Shown piece by piece: positions 6,868-13,578 of a stretch of DNA of 34,977 nucleotides. Position 1 is the stretch's first letter. Each line of letters opens with the position of its first letter. Origin of the DNA: W589 sp964611805. Lineage in GTDB: Bacteria; Chloroflexota; Dehalococcoidia; Dehalococcoidales; Fen-1064. Where the stretch lies: contig CAZTBG010000021.1 in the NCBI GenBank assembly GCA_964611805.1, positions 1 through 34,977 of the forward strand. Direction: 5' to 3'. Made by a program: the position numbers and the translations under genes. The notes below the pieces were generated by a model that saw nothing but the letters and a program-made list of their open reading frames with translations, had not been told where the DNA came from and searched no databases.

Positions 6868-8100
6868 ATGAAGGACGAGCAGAAGACCAAGAAACAGCTT
6901 ATAGCGGAGCTGGAAGAATTGCGTAGGCACGTCGCTGAGCTGGAAAAATCCGAGAATCAGCATGTGCAGGAAGGCGAGCTATTGCGTATCTTCCGCTCTA
7001 CGCCCATAGGACTGTTTATCGTACAGGATGGCAAATTCCAGTTCGTCAACGATGTCTTTAGAAATATTACGGGTGGCCAGCCGGACGAACTTATCGGGAC
7101 TGAGTCGAGGAATCTGGTCTTACCTGAGGACAGGGAAATGGTCCGTGAGAATGCGGTGAAGATGCTCAATGGGGAACGTATGGAACCCTACAAGTATCGT
7201 ATAGTTGTGTCCAGCGGGCAGGTACGCTGGATACTGGAGGGGGTTACTTCGGTAAACTACCGGGGAAAACGGGCTGTTCTTGGCCATGCTATGGATATAA
7301 CCGAGCTGGAGCAAGCTCAAGAGAAACTTGAGGAGGCCTACGAACAGGAGAGGCGGTTGCGTGAGCAGCTGCAGACCGAGGTACAATGGCGGATTGAGTT
7401 CACCCGGGCCCTTGTGCATGAGCTAAAGACCCCGCTGACACCGGTATTATCTTCCAGCGAATTGCTCTATAGCGAGCTCCGTGAAGAACCCTGGATGAGT
7501 ATCGCCGAAAACATTCACCGTGGTGCCACCAACCTGAGCAGAAGGATAGATGAGCTGCTCGATTTAGCCAGGGTTGAGATTGGTACGCTTAAGCTCAACC
7601 AGGAGGCACTGGATGTCCTGCCTCTGTTACAAGGGGTAGGTAATGACATGGCCGTGGTGACGAAAGCGGCGGGGCAATCGCTGACACTGGAGCTACCGCC
7701 TTCTCTTCCCCGGGTCTGGGCCGATGAGGAGCGCCTGCGGCAGGTGGCACTTAATCTTTTGATTAATGCCTCTAAATTTACCCAGGAGGGCGGTAAGATT
7801 ACACTCAGGGCTAGAAAACAGAATGGCTCTCTGGTGGTAGAGGTTGAAGATAATGGTCCCGGCATCCCCAAAGAAGACCAGGCGAGGCTTTTCTTGCCCT
7901 ACCACCGGCGGCTGGGAGACCGGGAACACCTCAGTGGCCTGGGATTGGGGCTGGCGCTGTGTAAGAATATAGTTGAGCTTCATGACGGCGAAATCTGGGT
8001 GAATAGTGAAGTGGGCAAGGGCTCGACCTTCGGCTTCTCAATACCTCTGGCTACCGTCAGTCAGAAACGAGGTGGTGCCAGACAGGAGGTGGTTACTTGA
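6868..8100 (+). CDS. Cytosolic PAS-domain sensor histidine kinase
   Basis: From ATG 6868 the product is 410 aa. Order: N-terminal coiled coil rich in Glu/Lys (about 1-40), PAS domain (about 45-150; RIFRSTPIGLFIVQDGKFQF), a second short coiled coil, HisKA with the phosphoacceptor in LVHELKTPLTPV (about residue 190), then the HATPase with N box (NLLINASKF), G1 (DNGPGIP) and G2 (GLGLGLALCK). No membrane segment is visible, so it should sense a cytosolic signal through PAS. GGAG lies 7 bases before the ATG; a GTG at 6865 and a TTG at 6844 are alternative starts. It overlaps the response regulator by 4 bases (TTGA), so the two form a cognate pair. Confidence 0.93.
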   Translation: MKDEQKTKKQLIAELEELRRHVAELEKSENQHVQEGELLRIFRSTPIGLFIVQDGKFQFVNDVFRNITGGQPDELIGTESRNLVLPEDREMVRENAVKMLNGERMEPYKYRIVVSSGQVRWILEGVTSVNYRGKRAVLGHAMDITELEQAQEKLEEAYEQERRLREQLQTEVQWRIEFTRALVHELKTPLTPVLSSSELLYSELREEPWMSIAENIHRGATNLSRRIDELLDLARVEIGTLKLNQEALDVLPLLQGVGNDMAVVTKAAGQSLTLELPPSLPRVWADEERLRQVALNLLINASKFTQEGGKITLRARKQNGSLVVEVEDNGPGIPKEDQARLFLPYHRRLGDREHLSGLGLGLALCKNIVELHDGEIWVNSEVGKGSTFGFSIPLATVSQKRGGARQEVVT

Positions 8101-8777
8101 AGGTTCTCCTTATAGAAGATGACCGGGAAATCATTGATGCCATCTCGCTGGCCTTCAAAATACGCTGGCCAGAGGCGAAGCTTATCTCTACCCGGCTTGG
8201 CCAGAAGGGGGTGGAGATGGTCGAGAGTGAGTCACCGGATATAGTTATCCTTGACCTGGGACTGCCCGACATCAGTGGATTCGAGGTATTACAGCAAATC
8301 CGCCTTTTCTCGCAGGTACCCACTATTATTCTAACGGTAAGGGCAGAGGAGTCTGACATCGTTAAGGGGTTGGAGTGGGGTGCGGACGACTATATAACCA
8401 AACCTTTCCGGCAACTCGAATTCCTGGCACGGGTTAGGGCCCTGATTCGTCGACAGGAGACGGTGGAATCGGAAACACTGGTCTATGGCCCGCTGCGGCT
8501 TGATACCACCACAGGCCAACTCAACTACAACGGCAAAGATATCGCACTCACTGCTACTGAGAATCACATTATGGGGCACCTGATGCGTAATGGCGGGCGT
8601 GCGGTGACACATTCAAGCCTGGCGGAAGCAGTCTGGGGAGATGACTACCCCGGAGCGGCTGACAGTCTAAAGGTTCACATCCGCCGCTTGCGCGAGAAAA
8701 TTGAGGATGACCCCAGTCACCCGCGCATCATCCTCACCAGGACTGGTGTAGGCTATCTTCTGGCAAAGCCGGAATAG
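8097..8777 (+). CDS. OmpR/PhoB-family response regulator
   Basis: The 226-aa product starts at TTG within the kinase stop codon. The receiver domain (1-120) has the acidic pair D8/D9, phosphoacceptor D53 in VILDLGLPD, Thr80 and a Lys in DDYITKPF. A winged-helix domain follows (about 130-225; TENHIMGHLM, ADSLKVHIRRLREKIEDDP, TRTGVGYLL). It should bind direct-repeat DNA as a dimer when phosphorylated by the upstream kinase. A set of three 11-bp tandem repeats, the usual spacing for this family's sites, lies about 90 bases downstream (8867-8899) and is a candidate target. Confidence 0.94.
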   Translation: MKVLLIEDDREIIDAISLAFKIRWPEAKLISTRLGQKGVEMVESESPDIVILDLGLPDISGFEVLQQIRLFSQVPTIILTVRAEESDIVKGLEWGADDYITKPFRQLEFLARVRALIRRQETVESETLVYGPLRLDTTTGQLNYNGKDIALTATENHIMGHLMRNGGRAVTHSSLAEAVWGDDYPGAADSLKVHIRRLREKIEDDPSHPRIILTRTGVGYLLAKPE

Positions 8778-8866
8778 TCCAGGTTTGAGGTTTTTCCCCT
8801 GTGGCTTGCTCTGGAACGCCATCGGTTAGCCGCCAGTGTTTACACCTTTAACGAATCACCTTTAAA

Positions 8867-8899
8867 TTGTAACCTTTTTGTAACCCCCTTGTGACCTTT
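8867..8899 (+). promoter_or_regulatory. Three 11-bp tandem repeats, candidate response-regulator operator
   Basis: TTGTAACCTTT (8867-8877), TTGTAACCCCC (8878-8888) and TTGTGACCTTT (8889-8899) follow without gaps; a weaker fourth unit AATTTACCTGC (8900-8910) may follow. The array is upstream of a TACAAT box (8948-8953) that lacks a recognisable -35, as expected for an activator-dependent promoter. Binding by the adjacent regulator is inferred. Confidence 0.5.
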
Positions 8900-8947
8900 A
8901 ATTTACCTGCTGCGGTATTTCTTTATCTCCTTTTAACCTGCCCGGGC

Positions 8948-8953
8948 TACAAT
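8948..8953 (+). promoter_or_regulatory. -10 box before the 41-aa ORF
   Basis: TACAAT, 36 bases before the ATG at 8990. No -35 match is seen at 8925-8930, which fits activation from the upstream repeats. Confidence 0.4.
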
Positions 8954-8989
8954 TAAAACAGTGGTAGAGGTGTGAAAGGAGGCGGAGAA

Positions 8990-9115
8990 ATGAAGAGACT
9001 TATTGAATCCATCCAGACATTGGGCCATGTACTGGGCGTGGTTTTGGGTAGTAACTTCACTGGGCCACGTGATAAAGCTTTTGAACAGTATCGGTACCTC
9101 CGTTATGATTTCTAA
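8990..9115 (+). CDS. Small hypothetical protein, 41 aa
   Basis: The ORF starts ATG 8990 with a near-perfect ribosome binding site (AAAGGAGG, 7 bases upstream) and ends TAA 9115. The product begins MKRLIESIQTLGHVLGVVLG, a mildly hydrophobic helix, followed by a charged, Tyr/Arg-rich tail ending YLRYDF. I do not recognise it. The strong binding site, TACAAT box and repeat array argue that it is expressed. An overlapping frame beginning at 9003 lacks a binding site. Alternatively it is the decayed start of a longer gene. Confidence 0.45.
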   Translation: MKRLIESIQTLGHVLGVVLGSNFTGPRDKAFEQYRYLRYDF

Positions 9116-9341
9116 CCTGAGGCGTTTGACCTTTGAATCGAATCTCCGAAATGGAAGCAGGATAGGAGGAGGGTACCGAAGAGCTTGGTCAGGCTAATAA
9201 ATCCCAAAGAGCCGGGCACGGGATTTGCAGTTGGGTAGTAGTCTTTCAACGACAGAAAAAGTGCCCGGTTTCTGTATTTCCCGACCCATGTAAAAGACTG
9301 CTGCAGAACGTAATGGCTACCCATTATAATAACGGCTGGCA
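9116..9341. other. Intergenic stretch rich in inverted repeats, no clear gene
   Basis: Nested complementary segments are present: CCGGGCAC with GTGCCCGG, ACAGAAA with TTTCTGT, AGTCTTT with AAAGACT, and GGGTAG with CTACCC, all between about 9210 and 9330. They could fold as a branched RNA or represent a decayed mobile element. No tRNA or convincing ORF is seen. Confidence 0.35.
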
Positions 9342-9370
9342 TTGACAGCCTGCGGAACAGATAATAAACT
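9342..9370 (+). promoter_or_regulatory. Promoter of the DUF2807 gene
   Basis: TTGACA (9342-9347), 17 bases, TAAACT (9365-9370). The expected start is near 9377. Confidence 0.6.
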
Positions 9371-9399
9371 GGAATAATCAGAGAAGAAACCGCAGGCTG
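9346..9399. promoter_or_regulatory. 10-bp inverted repeat flanking the promoter core
   Basis: CAGCCTGCGG (9346-9355) and its exact complement CCGCAGGCTG (9390-9399) are 34 bases apart and enclose the -10 box and start point. The first copy overlaps the -35 box. This may be a two-site operator (about four helical turns between centres) or a 5' UTR structure. Confidence 0.4.
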
Positions 9400-9424
9400 G
9401 TATTATTTCTGGAAGGTTGGTCTG

Positions 9425-10369
9425 ATGGATATTGATGAACTCCGAAGAGAGGCTGAAGAGAGCAAGGACAGGCTCAGGAGAGATATCTTTGAGTTCCGGG
9501 ACATCCTGCGGAAAATAGCTGGGGAGGTTAAAGAGGCCAGAGGGACCCGCGCCGAGGCGTCGATATGCCGGATGGAGAGGCGGATTGAGGAAATGGCACA
9601 GCAGGTTGAGTCGCGGATAGATAAAGCCGTTTCGATAATGGTCGACTCATCGGCCTGCAAGGGGAACGTGGTAACTCGCGAAATGGATTTCAGCGACTTC
9701 ACCAATATTGAGGTCAGCAGTTGTTTTAAGGTTGGTATTACGCGGGCGGATTCATACGGTGTCAACATAGCCGGTAATGAGAACCTGTTTGACTACATCA
9801 ACGTTTCTAAATCCGGTAGTACTCTGAAAATATCAATCAAGCCCCTTCCTTTCCCTGCAAAACCAAACCTGCTCTCTCCAAGACCAAACCTGCAGGCCGA
9901 AATAACTATGCCTGAGCTTCACAAACTGCGCCTTAGCGGTGCCGCAACCTGCATCGTCAGTGGGTTTAACTCACAAGATGGGTTTGATTTAAATGTCACC
10001 GGCAACAGTGTTCTGGATATTGACATCGAGGCCGGGAAGACCAAGGTCGAGATATCAGGCGCAAGCCGACTTAGAGGGAAGATGAAGCTTGCTGATACTG
10101 AGTTTACTCTCTCCGGGGCCAGCAGGGCGGAACTGAGTGGCTCTGCCACTAGCGTTGTGCTGAACGCCTGGGGGGCCAGCCGGTTAGATTTGGCTGATTT
10201 TGTGCTCGATGACACCAGTGTCAGTCTTAAAGGGGCCAGCGAGGCGACCGTAAAAGTTAATGGTAGACTGGACCTGGACCTGAGCGGTGGTTCGCGGCTT
10301 TACTACAGCGGTAATCCCACCATGGGCAAGATAAACGTAGCCGGTGCCTCCACCCTAAGCCAGAGATAA
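9425..10369 (+). CDS. DUF2807 (GIN-domain) protein with N-terminal coiled coil
   Basis: The 314-aa product has a highly charged helical N-terminus (about 1-70, MDIDELRREAEESKDRL) predicted to form a coiled coil. The rest is a beta-helix-like DUF2807 region (about 80-314) with repeating Gly-Ala-Ser-Arg turns (SGASRLRG, SGASRAEL, WGASRLDL, KGASEATV, SGGSRLYY, AGASTLSQ). No signal peptide or membrane segment is seen, although most DUF2807 proteins are exported. Function unknown; DUF2807 proteins often sit near envelope-stress regulators, and the two-component pair upstream fits that loosely. GGAAGG lies 8 bases before the ATG. Confidence is high for the family and none is claimed for the role. 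Confidence 0.85.
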   Translation: MDIDELRREAEESKDRLRRDIFEFRDILRKIAGEVKEARGTRAEASICRMERRIEEMAQQVESRIDKAVSIMVDSSACKGNVVTREMDFSDFTNIEVSSCFKVGITRADSYGVNIAGNENLFDYINVSKSGSTLKISIKPLPFPAKPNLLSPRPNLQAEITMPELHKLRLSGAATCIVSGFNSQDGFDLNVTGNSVLDIDIEAGKTKVEISGASRLRGKMKLADTEFTLSGASRAELSGSATSVVLNAWGASRLDLADFVLDDTSVSLKGASEATVKVNGRLDLDLSGGSRLYYSGNPTMGKINVAGASTLSQR

Positions 10370-10503
10370 TTCCGTCGGTTATCCCCTAGTCTCTTTTCTT
10401 CACTTGTTGTGGTGTACCTCTCATTCGTATTTTCATCAGACTGCAAAATCACCCATTTGGGTCTCTGCCAGTCAATCCCCTAAAAATATCCCTACGATTT
10501 GAC

Positions 10504-10531
10504 TTGACAAAACCTCTAATTGTAGTATAAT
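10504..10531 (+). promoter_or_regulatory. Strong promoter of the membrane protein/regulator pair
   Basis: TTGACA (10504-10509), 16 bases, consensus TATAAT (10526-10531). The expected start is near 10538, inside the palindrome that follows. Confidence 0.75.
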
Positions 10532-10536
10532 GGATA

Positions 10537-10560
10537 CAAAGTACTTTGCATTACAAAGTA
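10537..10560. promoter_or_regulatory. Palindromic operator plus extra half-site
   Basis: CAAAGTACTTTG (10537-10548) is a perfect 12-bp palindrome at the predicted start point. TACAAAGTA occurs at 10535-10543 and again at 10552-10560, a 17-base direct spacing. It is well placed to repress transcription; the winged-helix protein at 11203-11544 is the obvious candidate ligand. Confidence 0.55.
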
Positions 10561-10586
10561 TAAATATGCTCTTGGGGGTGACCAGA

Positions 10587-11216
10587 ATGGAAAATGATAG
10601 AGGTCTAAAAGAGCTTGAGCAAAAGGTCTTCAGGTCATATTTTAAGGATGGCTTGTGGGACATCTACGGTGCTCTTATACTCTTAGGCTTTGGCCTCACC
10701 ATGGTTACCGGCTGGGATTATTTGATGCTAGCCTTTGTCACCCTGGCTGTTATTCTATTACTTTTAAGAAGACGTATTATAGTTCCACGACTGGGCCAGG
10801 TTAAATTCTCATCAGAGCGTCAGGTGAAAACTAAAAGGTCCAAACTTATCGCCACAGTAACCCTTACATTTACCATGCTAATAGGTGTGGTATTTTTCGT
10901 ATTATTTTCCACGAATAGTATGCCAAGGTGGTTGGATATATGGATGGGTGATTACTTCCTTGCTGTATTCGGTGGCATGTTAGCTATATTAATCGCTGCA
11001 GCTGCTTATGTAGTAGGGGTTTGGCGTTATTACGTTTATGCTGCGTTGACCTTCATTGCTTACGTTATTGCCAATATACTGCGCTCTAATGATATGGAAG
11101 GCGTACCTATTACGGTAGCAGGAGGCATAGTATTAATTTCTGGTTTAATTATACTAACACGCTTCTTACGTAAGTACCCCTTGCCGCCGCAGGAGACTAG
11201 TAGTGTCTCAGAGTAG
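10587..11216 (+). CDS. Multi-pass membrane protein of unknown function
   Basis: From ATG 10587 (GGGGGTGA 6 bases upstream) the product is 209 aa. A soluble N-terminus (about 1-25) is followed by hydrophobic segments near residues 26-42, 45-60, 88-108, 122-142, 145-165 and 172-190, so about six transmembrane helices, with an Arg/Lys-rich loop around 62-86. ATGs at 10530 and 10566 are in frame; 10530 is upstream of the predicted start point and 10566 lacks a binding site. It overlaps the regulator gene by 14 bases. The coding sequence is visibly richer in A and T than its neighbours. I recall similar pairs of a membrane protein with an HTH_34-type regulator, but no function. Confidence 0.8.
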   Translation: MENDRGLKELEQKVFRSYFKDGLWDIYGALILLGFGLTMVTGWDYLMLAFVTLAVILLLLRRRIIVPRLGQVKFSSERQVKTKRSKLIATVTLTFTMLIGVVFFVLFSTNSMPRWLDIWMGDYFLAVFGGMLAILIAAAAYVVGVWRYYVYAALTFIAYVIANILRSNDMEGVPITVAGGIVLISGLIILTRFLRKYPLPPQETSSVSE

Positions 11217-11544
11217 CAGAGGAGACAAAGAGGTTAAATTAGCGACCACTGTTGACCGAGTTATACATGAGCCGGCACGGTTTAATATTATGGCATACCT
11301 TTTTGTAGTGCAGAGCGCTGATTTTACTTTTTTACAAACACAGACGGGGTTAACATGGGGTAACCTATCATCACATATTAATAAGCTTGAGGCAACTGGC
11401 TACGTAGTTGTCGAAAAAGAGTTTGTTGGCAAGAAACCTCATACGATGCTACACCTTACTGATAAGGGGCGAGCTGCTTTTAGTGACTACCGAAAGCAAA
11501 TGCGTAAGGTTATAAACACCCTACCAAATAACGTAGCTAGATAG
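11203..11544 (+). CDS. Winged-helix transcriptional regulator (HTH_34-like, MarR/ArsR fold)
   Basis: This 113-aa one-domain regulator starts at GTG with GGAG 7 bases upstream. The helix-turn-helix is in FLQTQTGLTWGNLSSHINKL (about residues 44-63), followed by the wing (VVVEKEFVGKKPHTMLHLT) and a C-terminal dimerisation helix. The N-terminal segment HEPARFNIMAYL is typical of ArsR/MarR-type proteins. No metal-binding Cys pairs are present. It is translationally coupled to the membrane protein and probably autorepresses through the palindrome at 10537-10560 (inference). Confidence 0.85.
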   Translation: MSQSSRGDKEVKLATTVDRVIHEPARFNIMAYLFVVQSADFTFLQTQTGLTWGNLSSHINKLEATGYVVVEKEFVGKKPHTMLHLTDKGRAAFSDYRKQMRKVINTLPNNVAR

Positions 11545-11589
11545 TATGAGGCTGTGTCGGTGCCTATCTAACGTCGCTCCATAAAGATA

Positions 11590-11611
11590 TTAACTCTGTT
11601 ATCAGAGTTAA
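11590..11611. terminator. Perfect hairpin downstream of the regulator gene
   Basis: TTAACTCTG-TTAT-CAGAGTTAA, 9-bp stem with a 4-base loop, 46 bases after the regulator stop. There is no T tract, so it may protect the 3' end or be a protein site instead of an intrinsic terminator. Confidence 0.4.
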
Positions 11612-11705
11612 CGGGATAACAACTTCAGGAATATTCTAGCTTCAACTGGATTTTGGGTATTCTCACTGGTGGACCAGAGCTTAATGAGTAGCAACCTTCA
11701 TCTTC

Positions 11706-11814
11706 TCATTCACCTCAGGAGAAGGGGATGCAGGCCCGCCTGCCATAGTCCTCGCCTGCCGAAGTCGTACGGCAAGCAGGCCGGAGGGACGAGGGGCAAG
11801 GGATGGGGCTACCA
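11706..11814. repeat. Dispersed intergenic repeat with palindromic insert
   Basis: The flanks GGAGAAGGGGATGCAGG and GGGATGGGGCTACC closely match a continuous stretch near 25443-25473. Between them lie about 65 extra bases with nested complementary segments: CCTCG/CGAGG (11750-11754, 11790-11794) and GCCTGC/GCAGGC (11754-11759, 11776-11781). It looks like a small palindromic element inserted in an older repeat. Confidence 0.45.
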
Positions 11815-11854
11815 CCAAACAGGGGCATTGCTCAAGACTAACAGGCACGGTAGA

Positions 11855-11884
11855 TTGACTTCTCTTGCCGGATTTTGCTAGAGT
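11855..11884 (+). promoter_or_regulatory. Promoter of the SDR gene
   Basis: TTGACT (11855-11860), 18 bases, TAGAGT (11879-11884). The expected start is near 11891, leaving a 13-base leader that contains the GGGAGGG ribosome binding site. Confidence 0.55.
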
Positions 11885-11903
11885 CTGGTGGGAGGGACTG
11901 GAA

Positions 11904-12683
11904 ATGAAGCTGGACGGAAAGGTAGCCATAGTCACCGGGGGCAGCCGTGGTATCGGCAAGCAGATTGCCCTTACCTTCGCCCGTGAGGGTGCTGCCGTGG
12001 CGGTGGTTGCCCGTACCGAGAAGGAGGGGGCCAAGCTCCCCGGTACCATTCACCAGACAGTAGATGAGATACGTGCCTTCGGCGGTCGTGCTGTGGCCAT
12101 CAGGACGGATATCACGGTCGATGAAGACGTCGAGCACATGGCGCAGAAGGCCCTTGAGGAATTCGGTAGGATAGACATCCTGGTCAATGATGCTGCCGCC
12201 AACCTCAACTCCATGATAGCTGACCTGCCAGTTAAGCGCTGGGACCTGATGATGCGGGTCAATCTGCGTGGTACCTTCATCTGCACCAAGGCGGTACTGC
12301 CGACGATGATTGCCCAGCGCAGTGGCAACATTATCTGCATGACGTCCATTGCTGCCAAGCGGGGAGCGCCGCCGGGCGAGGTCTGCTACAGTATCACCAA
12401 GGCGGGTATTGAACTCTTCTGCTGGGGACTTGCCCAGGAGGTGAAGGAATATAACATCGCTGTCAACGACCTATATCCCACTGGAGGCGTAAAGACCGAC
12501 GGCTTTTACACGGTATTCAAAGATGTAAAGCTGGATGAAGAGAGACTCAGAAGGATGAAGTCGCCGGAGCAGATTGCCGAGGCCGCCCTCTGGATTGCCA
12601 CCCAGGATGCCAGTACCTTTACCGGCCGCTCCGTAAATGATGATGAAGTCAGGGCTTTCATCGAGGGACGGGCTAAGCCGTAG
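11904..12683 (+). CDS. Short-chain dehydrogenase/reductase (SDR)
   Basis: From ATG 11904 the product is 259 aa, the usual classical-SDR length. It has the cofactor motif TGGSRGIG (residues 11-18), an Asp at the DITVDE adenine-binding turn, an NDAAA motif where most SDRs have NNAG, catalytic Ser in CMTSIAAK and Tyr/Lys in YSITK. The Rossmann motif followed by VVARTE suggests NADP. The substrate is unknown; neighbours do not help, since it converges on the aromatic operon (6 bases from the tyrA end) and has its own promoter. It is not a shikimate dehydrogenase by sequence. The frame extends to TTG 11865, which lies inside the promoter, so the later ATG is preferred. Confidence 0.88.
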   Translation: MKLDGKVAIVTGGSRGIGKQIALTFAREGAAVAVVARTEKEGAKLPGTIHQTVDEIRAFGGRAVAIRTDITVDEDVEHMAQKALEEFGRIDILVNDAAANLNSMIADLPVKRWDLMMRVNLRGTFICTKAVLPTMIAQRSGNIICMTSIAAKRGAPPGEVCYSITKAGIELFCWGLAQEVKEYNIAVNDLYPTGGVKTDGFYTVFKDVKLDEERLRRMKSPEQIAEAALWIATQDASTFTGRSVNDDEVRAFIEGRAKP

Positions 12684-12689
12684 CCTGCC

Positions 12690-13559
12690 TCACAATCCGT
12701 CGGTGATTTTGTACATGTTCTCGTAGGCCTTCTGGAAATAGGGGTCGGTCTGCTCCAGTATCCCCTTGAGGGCGCTCATTCGGTCAGCGAAGGCCTGCGT
12801 GTTTTTGTTTCTCACCAGGTCAGCCCAGGCGGCCGCATTTCTCAGGAACTGCTCTTCAATCTCACCGATGCCGGGAAAGCTCATCTGGAGCGAGGCATAA
12901 AGCTCCGGGTCCTCGGAGATAACACTCTCGACCAGGGTGTAGAGTACCTTGTAGGTGGTGCCACCAATCTCCTTCATCTGCTGAAATCTGTCCTGATGGA
13001 GCAGGGTATCCGCTGAGACGATGGCGATAAAGTGGGCCAGTCCCAGGATTATAGTCATCATCTTGTCGTGCTCCTGGGGTGTCATCAGGGCGACCCGCGC
13101 CTCCCGGGCTTCCAGATAGGCTTTGACTTTCTCGGCCAGAGATGCCTCTCGCTCGTTGGTCGGCGTCAGGATGAAGTTCTGCTTGGCCGGGCTCTTTGCC
13201 CCCGGCCCGAAGACAGGGTGCATCCCCAGGGTGACTGCCGAAGTGATGTAGCGATGCATGATGTCCACCGGTTGTACTTTGAGCGAGGTAACGTCAACGA
13301 CAATCTGACCAGAACTGGTATAGGGGGCAACCTGCTTGACGACCGATTCGAAGGCGTCCAGCGGTACGGATATTATGATGGCGTCCGCGCCCCTGACCTG
13401 ACCGATGTCAGTCGTAACCTCGACATCAAGCTGTCGATGGACTTCCCTGAGCCTTGCTTCGCTCCGGCCGGTCAGCAGCACTCGCTTACCTTCTTCGTGC
13501 AGTAAGCGGGCGAACCACTGACCCATCTTTCCGGAACCACCGACTATGGCAACTCTCAT
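12690..13559 (-). CDS. tyrA: Prephenate dehydrogenase family protein
   Basis: The 289-aa product converts prephenate to 4-hydroxyphenylpyruvate for tyrosine synthesis. It begins MRVAIVGGSGKMGQWFA, an N-terminal Rossmann motif, with SVPLDAF near residue 85, DVTSLK near residue 110, the GMHPVFGPGA active-site segment and a C-terminal helical dehydrogenase domain (MTPQEHDKMMTIILGLAHF). The open frame extends 60 codons upstream into pheA, but that stretch looks non-coding and the Rossmann start fits 13559. It is the last gene of the aromatic operon, 19 bases after pheA. No ACT domain is visible. Confidence 0.9.
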   Translation of the reverse strand: MRVAIVGGSGKMGQWFARLLHEEGKRVLLTGRSEARLREVHRQLDVEVTTDIGQVRGADAIIISVPLDAFESVVKQVAPYTSSGQIVVDVTSLKVQPVDIMHRYITSAVTLGMHPVFGPGAKSPAKQNFILTPTNEREASLAEKVKAYLEAREARVALMTPQEHDKMMTIILGLAHFIAIVSADTLLHQDRFQQMKEIGGTTYKVLYTLVESVISEDPELYASLQMSFPGIGEIEEQFLRNAAAWADLVRNKNTQAFADRMSALKGILEQTDPYFQKAYENMYKITDGL

Positions 13560-13578
13560 AACTCTAGTTCCGAGCGGT

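Larger units (their letters stand above)
11545..11854. other. Intergenic region, about 310 bases, hairpin plus dispersed repeat
   Basis: No gene is seen. It holds a hairpin (11590-11611) and a palindrome-rich repeat (11706-11814), entered separately. The rest shows nothing I can assign. Confidence 0.5.

Noticed and set aside
9003..9197. Alternative 64-aa ORF overlapping the 41-aa ORF
   Set aside because: No ribosome binding site and Trp-rich improbable composition; the 8990 frame has a strong site.
11904..12683. SDR protein as a replacement for shikimate dehydrogenase
   Set aside because: It is a classical SDR with Ser-Tyr-Lys residues, has its own promoter and lies on the opposite strand to the operon; nothing links it to shikimate.
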